Assembly: GCA_016256075.1 (NCBI GenBank)
Contig: SDVU01000078.1
Location: forward strand, 1-22,441
Direction of reading: 5' to 3'
DNA: 22,441 nt
DNA from: Dictyocoela muelleri
Lineage: Eukaryota > Microsporidia
Shown here: positions 16,765-22,441 of the stretch, one piece after another
Position numbering within the stretch: position 1 is the first letter of the stretch
How the letters are laid out: every line of letters starts with the position of its first letter
Made by a program: the position numbers and the translations under genes
Notes under the pieces: generated by a model
Told to the model about the DNA's origin: nothing
Seen by the model: only the letters and a program-made list of their open reading frames with translations
Databases searched by the model: none

Positions 16765-16992
16765 AAGATCACAAGAAACCGAAATAATAACCGATATACT
16801 AAATATTCTATTGTTGAATAATCCCGGATTAGTTTTTTAAAATTAGCCAAATATTTATAATTTTTTTCTAATTTGTCAAGGCTAAATTAGGAAAAATTAT
16901 AAATATTTGGCTAATTTTAAAAAACTAATCTGGGATTATTCAACAGTAGAATATTTAGTATATCGGTTATTTTTTCGGTTTCTTGTGATCTT
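16765..16992. repeat. 228-bp near-perfect hairpin
   Basis: Two arms of about 110 bp, starting AAGATCACAAGAAACCGAAA, are inverted copies with only a few differences and a loop of about 9 bases. It begins 4 bases outside the MULE-like element. No target duplication and no coding capacity were seen. It may be a MITE or a recent inverted duplication; a transcript across it would form long double-stranded RNA. Confidence 0.85.
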
Positions 16993-17878
16993 AAATTTCT
17001 TGGCGGCCCTAAAGCGGATTAGTACTGGAATTTTGGGCCTTGATCCTAAGTTTTAAAACCAAGGTTTAGATAACTCAAAAAAAAATAATAAATATTGCGA
17101 AGTCTTAAAAATATAAATGAATACAAAAACTTGACTATAACCCAATCAAAAATAATATTAATAACATGAAATCTAAAAAATTATTCGCTTATAATAATGT
17201 GCTGTCCTGTAATTCGCACAGTCACAGTAAAAATTAAATGCTTGAGAAAAATTGTTAAGTTGAAAATGACAGGTGCTCATTTTTTTGAGAAATTTCTAAT
17301 TGCTGTCAAAAGTTTCATTAAAGAGTTGACGGAAGTTTTAGTGATGAAAAAGGGATATAAGTAGCGAATGTAACATCACCCATGTTGAAGAGTAACTAGC
17401 ACGAGGAGAACATTTTAAATAAAGGCAAAGTTAAGAAAAACAAATTTTTGTTCGTTTACCACCTGAGATCAGGTGATGCCTTTTTGAACCAATACAAAAA
17501 TTTTTAATTTAACAAATGATCATAAAAATTTCTCTTAATGATTTTCTTTTTAAAAAATTATTATTTCATGATATTTTTATAAAATATGAGTTATAATTTA
17601 AATTTAGATCACTCTTTGAAATTATAATGACTTTTAGAAATTCTTGAAAAGGTTTATTTAGAAATTCTTGAAAAGGTTTATTTAGAAATTCTTGAAAAGG
17701 TTTATTTAGAAAAACATAACTTTTAGTTCTCCTTTAGCCACACTTTCTGTAATTTTTTCACCCTTAAATTTCTATCAATTTAATAAATTATTAACCAACC
17801 AATTCGTTTTTTAATGAAATAAAAGTTCATAAGCACCAATTAAAATTGATATAAAACTTTAAACCAAAAAAAATTATA
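16993..17878. other. Gene-free stretch before the membrane protein
   Basis: No gene was recognised. It holds a small GC-richer patch (about 17000-17040), the near-palindrome CACCTGAGATCAGGTG (about 17460), the 24-bp repeats at 17633-17710, and then A/T sequence leading into the next start codon. Confidence 0.5.
17633..17710 (+). repeat. 24-bp repeat, three units plus a partial
   Basis: Three perfect copies of a 24-bp unit starting TTTAGAAATTCTTGAAAAGG, plus six bases of a fourth, end about 175 bases upstream of the membrane-protein start. The identity of the copies indicates recent duplication. Confidence 0.95.
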
Positions 17879-17884
17879 CCCCTC
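17875..17884 (+). promoter_or_regulatory. CCCC start signal of the membrane-protein gene
   Basis: ATACCCCTC directly precedes ATG at 17885; the C run is 17879-17882, two bases before the start codon. It is the same microsporidian motif as before the other two host genes. Confidence 0.65.
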
Positions 17885-19156
17885 ATGAGTCATAAAGAAA
17901 ATCCAGCTAAGAACTTGTGGGCATTTTTTATTTACGTGCTTCTGATGGTAACGTGTTTCAAAGAATCATTCACTGGTATGAAATTAATAGAAACGATTTT
18001 TAAAGCTTTCAAAAATATTGCAATTACAAAATATGAAAAAATGTTTCCTATCGTTGGGTATATCTTTATAAATTGTATTTCCATTGCTTACAACATCTAT
18101 ATCGGTCTTATTGTTCAATACGTCATTGCATCTAACGTAGCTGCTGATCTTCTAATCCCACATATCCCTGCAAAAATAAAAATTGATCATTTCGATATCT
18201 TGATTAAGTCTGTATTTTGCTTTATTTCCCTGATTTACCTCTACCTATTCAGGAACGATATTTCTGATTTTGATAAAAATCTTAAAAGAGTCTGCTCAAG
18301 ATTGAAATTTAAATTTGTTATCCTCTGCTCATTTTTTCTCAGTTGGGTCGGTGTTGTGGTCTTGATGTATTTTTTGATACCGATTCTTATAATTAATATA
18401 AAGCGGTTAGATTCTTATCTAGGAAAAATTCTCATATCATGGACTTTTATTTCAATTTTAAATTATATTCGCGTTTTTTCTATAAGTAGCATCCACTTTG
18501 ATTCGCCTTTCTTTAAGATGTTGCTTTACTTTTTCCTATCATTTTATAACTCGATATTTACTTTATTCATCAATATATTGAATATTATACGCCCTATTAA
18601 TGTTAATGAGGATTCATACTTTAACTCGATATTGAAGATCTATAACGTACCAGCAAAGTATATAAACGATCTATTTTCAGATATTAAAGATAAAAACTAT
18701 TGGTATGCTGAAATATACATGGCTATAAACAACTTTACACCATTAGATTCAGTGATTGATACAAGTAAGTATTCTGAACCTGAAATGACATATTACCGAA
18801 TATTTATAATACCAGTATTACTGAACATGTTCCTAATCAATGATTTTTATTCACTGCATCTTGTGAGCAGGATATGCCTTGTTATAATTTTGTATGGTCT
18901 ATTGCAAATGATTTTTACCTGTTTTTATTATTACTCGATGATCGATACACTTGATAATGAGCTTAAGGAGATTCAAAGACATTTTCTTATTAAGAGTGAT
19001 AATTCAGATCAAAATGATAATTGTGAAAATCTGGAATCAAAAGAATATAATGATCAAGATACTATTAATAATGATAAAGAACAGGAAATACATTCTGATG
19101 ATGTTAAAATGATTGATATTTTAAGCGATAATAACCACGAAAGTGATATAAAATAA
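17885..19156 (+). CDS. Multi-pass membrane protein of unknown function
   Basis: A 423-residue protein with about eight hydrophobic segments, by eye near residues 11-26, 54-82, 105-122, 143-172, 184-203, 209-236, 308-323 and 329-350. Short charged loops lie between them, and a larger hydrophilic loop is near 237-307. The last 65 or so residues form an acidic, Asn/Asp/Glu-rich, probably disordered tail (from DNELKEIQRHF). There is no clear signal peptide apart from the first segment, and no enzyme motif or transporter signature that I recognise. It is likely an integral protein of an internal or plasma membrane. The start is supported by CCCC two bases upstream, and the frame is intact with no introns. 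Its base use is like that of the repeat-protein gene. It could be a lineage-specific microsporidian family; no function is proposed. Confidence 0.85.
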   Translation: MSHKENPAKNLWAFFIYVLLMVTCFKESFTGMKLIETIFKAFKNIAITKYEKMFPIVGYIFINCISIAYNIYIGLIVQYVIASNVAADLLIPHIPAKIKIDHFDILIKSVFCFISLIYLYLFRNDISDFDKNLKRVCSRLKFKFVILCSFFLSWVGVVVLMYFLIPILIINIKRLDSYLGKILISWTFISILNYIRVFSISSIHFDSPFFKMLLYFFLSFYNSIFTLFINILNIIRPINVNEDSYFNSILKIYNVPAKYINDLFSDIKDKNYWYAEIYMAINNFTPLDSVIDTSKYSEPEMTYYRIFIIPVLLNMFLINDFYSLHLVSRICLVIILYGLLQMIFTCFYYYSMIDTLDNELKEIQRHFLIKSDNSDQNDNCENLESKEYNDQDTINNDKEQEIHSDDVKMIDILSDNNHESDIK

Positions 19157-19570
19157 TCGATTTTTGATTAACATTTAAGACTAAATGATGGTTATTGAAA
19201 GTATATTTTGTTTTGCAGATTTAATTTTTAAAGACAAATTTGCTAACTTTGCGATTTCTAAATAAAATAATTATTATTAATTTTGTGTTATAAAAAATTA
19301 GAGCTTTTTTTTGTTAAATTGGTTATTTTATTACTAAACTTTTTAATAAAAAAATAGTTATTGCTTTAATTTAAAAACATACCTTTTATTTAATATTAAT
19401 GAATCTACTTTTTAGTTTTCAATCGTTAATCAGAATTGATTTTTATTTTTAGCATAATGTTAATTGACATCTTATATTTCTAAAAATTTCATCAAAAAAA
19501 ATTTTATACAAAAATTAATTTGCTTTTAATCATCTTATTGATATTAAAACATCATGGTGTATTTTATTCT
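19157..19570. other. AT-rich spacer
   Basis: No gene, promoter or repeat was recognised between the membrane-protein gene and the old SINE. Confidence 0.55.
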
Positions 19571-19965
19571 TACATATTCATGTTAATAATATCCATAATT
19601 TCCAACCCAGAGAGATGTCAAAACCCAAATTTTTAATTCTTGACTTAAAAGTTAAACGGCATTTCTAAGCTACCCTACTGTATATACGTTTTTCGTTTTA
19701 TCAATGACTCAACAGGATATAAATAATTGTAGGGGTTTTCATGGATTTTTAATACTATTATTTTAGCCAAGTTCGTACTTATATATTTACGTTTGTGAGG
19801 TTTAAGCATTTATTTTAGTATGAGGTTAAGTCTTAATCAGCTAATACACACTAAATTTTCTATACAAGCGGTTTTATGATTTCAACTGTTTAATTTTATT
19901 TATGATTTTTAATAAAGTAATTTCATAGTTATTTGAACATGATAATTAAATTTTACATTCAAGAA
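19571..19965 (-). mobile_element. Old, diverged SINE copy
   Basis: Family blocks are recognisable in order though heavily changed: CATGTTAATAATATCCATAA, TTTCTAAGCTACCCTACTGT, TCGTTTTATCAATGACTC, AAGTCTTAATCAGCTAATAC and AAATTTTACATTCAAGAAC. By eye it differs at roughly 30% of sites. The B box region has become TTATTTGAACATG and the A box is not recognisable. It directly adjoins the young copy at 19984-21693, in the same orientation. Confidence 0.75.
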
Positions 19966-20328
19966 CAGAGGTCGGTAACCTTTATATATTACATGCTGAC
20001 AACATCCATAGCTGCCAACCCGGTGAGCTGTCTCCTACCGTGGTCATTGACCTTTGATTCTTAGTATTCCAATAATACGTCACTACTAATCTACCCAGAA
20101 GCCTAACTGTATACGCGATTTTCGATTTATCAATGACTTAGCAAAATATAGGTAATTAGTGGCTTTTCATGAATTCTTATTTTTTCTACTTTTTGCCGAG
20201 ATGCGTCGCAGTACTCATCTCCAAACCTAGGAGAATCTTCTCTGCCATATTGTCATATTAGAAAAAGTCTTAATCAGCTATACCACACCGGAACAACTGT
20301 ATGTTACTACTATATTTCTATAATTTAT

Positions 20329-20840
20329 AGAGGTAGAAATAATCGTGCCCATCCCCAACCGTAAATAAAAAGTTTTAAAAATTTTCACCCATATCATAGT
20401 CGTAATAATATGGATTAAAGCTGAAAACAAAAAAGAGTTATACAGCAACATAGCACAATCTATTTAAAAATCTCCATTTGTAAGAGGAATACATAATTTT
20501 TATTTGAAATAACCATTAAATCATAAGTTTTCTCAATTTTTATAATATTTTTTAATAGCTATATATGGAAATTAAAAAAAATATTATTAATAAATATACG
20601 AGATAACTCGCGAGGGGACGCGCTTTCAAATTATATTCATGTACTGAACTTACACAAATGGCGATTTTCGAAAAAATAGCGTGTCTCTAAGTAGTATAGA
20701 ACAACATTTGAATATTTTTTATTGTAATGGATAAGTCTTATTTTGCAGAGTCATGTTTTTTTTGGTAAAGGTTAGAAATAGGCGCGATTGGGAATGAGTA
20801 CAATTGGGAATAAGCACGATTGGGTCATAACCGTTTTTGG
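20329..20840. mobile_element. Unidentified 512-bp insertion in the SINE
   Basis: This sequence interrupts the SINE and is absent from other copies. The left end carries AATCGTGCCCATCCCCAACC. The right end, reversed, carries three 16-bp units of the form CCCAATCGTGCTTATT, so the ends share an inverted motif. No clear target duplication, reading frame or family was found. About 250 bases in its middle are A/T-rich, with one GC patch (CTCGCGAGGGGACGCG near 20608). Confidence 0.55.
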
Positions 20841-20870
20841 CCGCTTAATGTCATTCCCTCATTATTTATT

Positions 20871-21610
20871 GTCACGGGACTGTGGATTTCAGGGTTTATG
20901 GGTGTCCACTTTATAAATAAAATAAATAAATAAAAATTTTAATTCAGTAAATTTTAATTAGAAAAATTACGGTTTAATAAAATGATTTTTAATATGAAAA
21001 ATTGTAATTTTGAAATCTAAATTTATTTTCAGATGTTATTAAAAACAATATTATAAGGATTTTAAGTTCTACAACGGATGGTCACCACCCTAAAAATTGG
21101 TAAATCACAATTGGTACGGGAAGAACACAACATTTTTATATTAAATTTACTTTGAATATAATATTAACTCTAAAAAGAAAATATAATTTTAAGAAATCTA
21201 ATAAAATCTTGTTTAAAAAATCCTGGTTTTCATGATTTTGTAAATATTCATATATCAGAAGTTTTTAAAGAATAATTTCATTTTGAAGTTTATATTTTGA
21301 TTCTAAGTTAATTTCATTAAAAATGTTATTTCTTCCCCCACCAATCGTGACTTACTGATTATTGGGTGGTGTGTATTCGTTGTAGAACTTAAAATTCTAT
21401 AATTTTGTTTTATATTTTAAAAATTCTTTAATTAAATATTATACTGAATTTATAAATTTAATAAAAATACCTCTCGATGCAATTATCAGAATATTCATGT
21501 TTGAAAATTTAAAAAAAATATTTTAAAATCTTATATTATTTTTAATTATTTTTATTTTTAAAAATTTTTAGTGGACACCCATAGACCCGGGGAATCCATA
21601 GTCCCGTAAC
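20871..21610. mobile_element. 740-bp MITE with two-part inverted ends
   Basis: It is inserted in the SINE with a 7-bp target duplication ATTTATT (20864-20870 and 21611-21617); an alternative reading is a 5-bp TTTAT with one more base in each tip. The outer inverted repeats of about 40 bp start GTYACGGGACTRTGGATT and end GGGTGTCCACT. A second inverted pair lies inside (about 21057-21130 and 21335-21400) with ATTTTAAGTTCTACAACG and GGGAAGAA. No transposase frame is present. The superfamily is not recognised. The ends remain about 85% alike by eye, so it is not very old. Confidence 0.85.
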
Positions 21611-21889
21611 ATTTATTAAAGAGTGATTTCAACGGGATTCGACCACGATACTGAATTTGACATTAAAGAGTTTTAACCACTGAGCTATCTAGCATGGTCT
21701 GCAACCTTTTTATTGAAAATTGACTCACAATCATAGTAAAAACACAGATGGATACAAATTATACTAAAAAACATTTTATGTGCCAAACTATTCGATTTTA
21801 TATGGTTTTGCATAAAATTTCTTGCTTAAATTTGCATTTTTATTAACTTTAAAAAATGATTAGCAAAAAAATTATAGCTTTAAGCGTAT

Positions 21890-21940
21890 TTGATTTTTCG
21901 AGGCTTGTTTAGAAAGATGCCTACCATCAAGGGTGGGCCT
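21890..21940 (-). repeat. Solo end matching the Tc1-like element
   Basis: On the minus strand this reads GATGGTAGGCATCTTTCTAA ACAAGCCTCGAAAAATC. It matches the sequence at 14447-14497 at roughly four of five positions. No transposase lies beside it, so it is probably an isolated end of another copy or of a short derivative. Confidence 0.5.
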
Positions 21941-22139
21941 TGGATTGAAATTCTAAAAAAATAAATTATTAAATTATTAAATTATTATTTTTTTAATTAA
22001 AATTAATTATAACCAATCTAATTCAACAATTTATTAAAATGTCCACAAATATATTTTTAAATTCACTCCTACTAAAACAAAATATACTTTTTTTCTAAAT
22101 TTATTTAACTATTCAACTATATAAATCGCATCTTTTTAA

Positions 22140-22285
22140 CAGTATTTTATTTTTCTTTTAATATTAAAATCTGAACAAAAATTTTTAATATAGTTGACAT
22201 GTGTACCATCAAGAGCTAAAAAACCAAAACTGTGATTTATAAACTTATGTTGTAAACTATTTTTTTGCACATTTATTTATAATTT
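22140..22285 (-). pseudogene. Fragment of a DDE transposase (LDGTH motif)
   Basis: An open minus-strand stretch of about 48 codons reads VQKNSLQHKFINHSFGFLAL and then DGTHVNYIKNFCSDFNIKRK. The phrase LDGTHV followed by a basic, aromatic-rich segment resembles the first catalytic Asp region of IS4-like or Harbinger-like transposases. Nothing else of the domain is seen on either side. The family assignment is weak. Confidence 0.35.
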
Positions 22286-22330
22286 AATTTCTTTATTGTG
22301 GTATTTGATAAATTATAAAATGAATTAGAA

Positions 22331-22441
22331 GCCAGATAGCTCAGTGGTTAACACTCTTGAATGAAAAATTTAAGTATCGTGGTTCGAATCCCGCTGACGG
22401 CACTCTTTAATAAATAATGAGGGAATGACATTAAGCGGTCA
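22331..22441 (+). mobile_element. SINE head, cut by the window edge
   Basis: This is the tRNA-like head of another copy: A box TAGCTCAGTGG, B box GGTTCGAATCC (a perfect consensus), then CTCTTTAATAAATAATGAGG GAATGACATTAAGCGGTCA. It is the best-preserved head in the window. Its tail lies outside. Confidence 0.88.

Larger units (their letters stand above)
19984..21693 (-). mobile_element. Young SINE with target duplication, split by two insertions
   Basis: The three SINE parts are 19984-20328 (3' and body), 20841-20870 (AATGACATTAAGCGG block, reversed) and 21611-21693 (tRNA-like head). A 14-bp imperfect target duplication flanks the whole: GGTCGGTAACCTTT (19970-19983) and GGTCTGCAACCTTT (21696-21709), 12 of 14 matching. 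The head has a B box in GGGATTCGACCACG and an A box in CCACTGAGCTATCTAG, both read on the plus strand. The two insertions are described as their own entries. About 460 bp of SINE remain when these are left out. Confidence 0.88.

Noticed and set aside
16662-16850. Minus-strand 62-codon frame
   Set aside because: It runs through the MULE inverted end and the neighbouring hairpin, so it is a product of palindromic sequence.
20590-20660. A ribosomal RNA fragment suggested by a GC-rich patch
   Set aside because: CTCGCGAGGGGACGCG is isolated and the flanks do not match conserved rRNA segments that I know.

Overview
The window is about 22.4 kb of very AT-rich, intron-free eukaryotic DNA that looks like a transposon-loaded microsporidian genome. 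This rests on three things: a run of C's (CCC or CCCC) lies 0-3 bases upstream of the start codon of all three host genes, which is the known microsporidian transcription signal; the proteins are compact; and the transposable elements belong to families known in large microsporidian genomes (Merlin, MULE, IS630/Tc1-like, integrase-bearing DNA transposons). The genus cannot be fixed from the sequence; a TE-rich Hamiltosporidium- or Nosema-like genome is a guess.

Only three host genes are convincing. They are a 66-codon gene for TFIIH subunit Tfb5 (7741-7941, minus), a 488-codon low-complexity protein with a 21-copy five-residue repeat (11131-12597, plus) and a 423-codon multi-pass membrane protein (17885-19156, plus). 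They lie several kb apart, do not form an operon and show no functional link to each other.

Layout: 1-160 is the tail of a SINE. 160-3840 has no genes and holds several inverted-repeat and minisatellite structures, some nested. 3843-6972 is a compound of two oppositely oriented SINE pieces, a broken integrase-type (Ginger-like) DNA transposon with 213-bp inverted ends, and a 680-bp element with hairpin ends. 7133-7545 is a minisatellite, followed by Tfb5. 8442-8968 has a SINE fragment, a 17-bp array and a foldback MITE. 9061-9545 is a dead Merlin transposase and 9699-10158 a complete SINE. The repeat protein gene follows, then a complete SINE (12933-13418), a dead Tc1-like transposase, the head of a second Merlin gene broken by a MULE-like element (15096-16760), and a 228-bp hairpin. 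After the membrane protein come an old SINE (19571-19965) and a young SINE (19984-21693) split by two further insertions. The window ends in another SINE head.

The main discovery candidate is the repeat family here called the SINE: about 460-490 bp, with a tRNA-like head carrying Pol III A and B boxes, a constant body, a TA-rich tail and, in two copies, 13-14 bp target-site duplications. Nine copies or fragments of clearly different ages lie in this window. I do not know of a described family of this kind in microsporidia, but I could not search.
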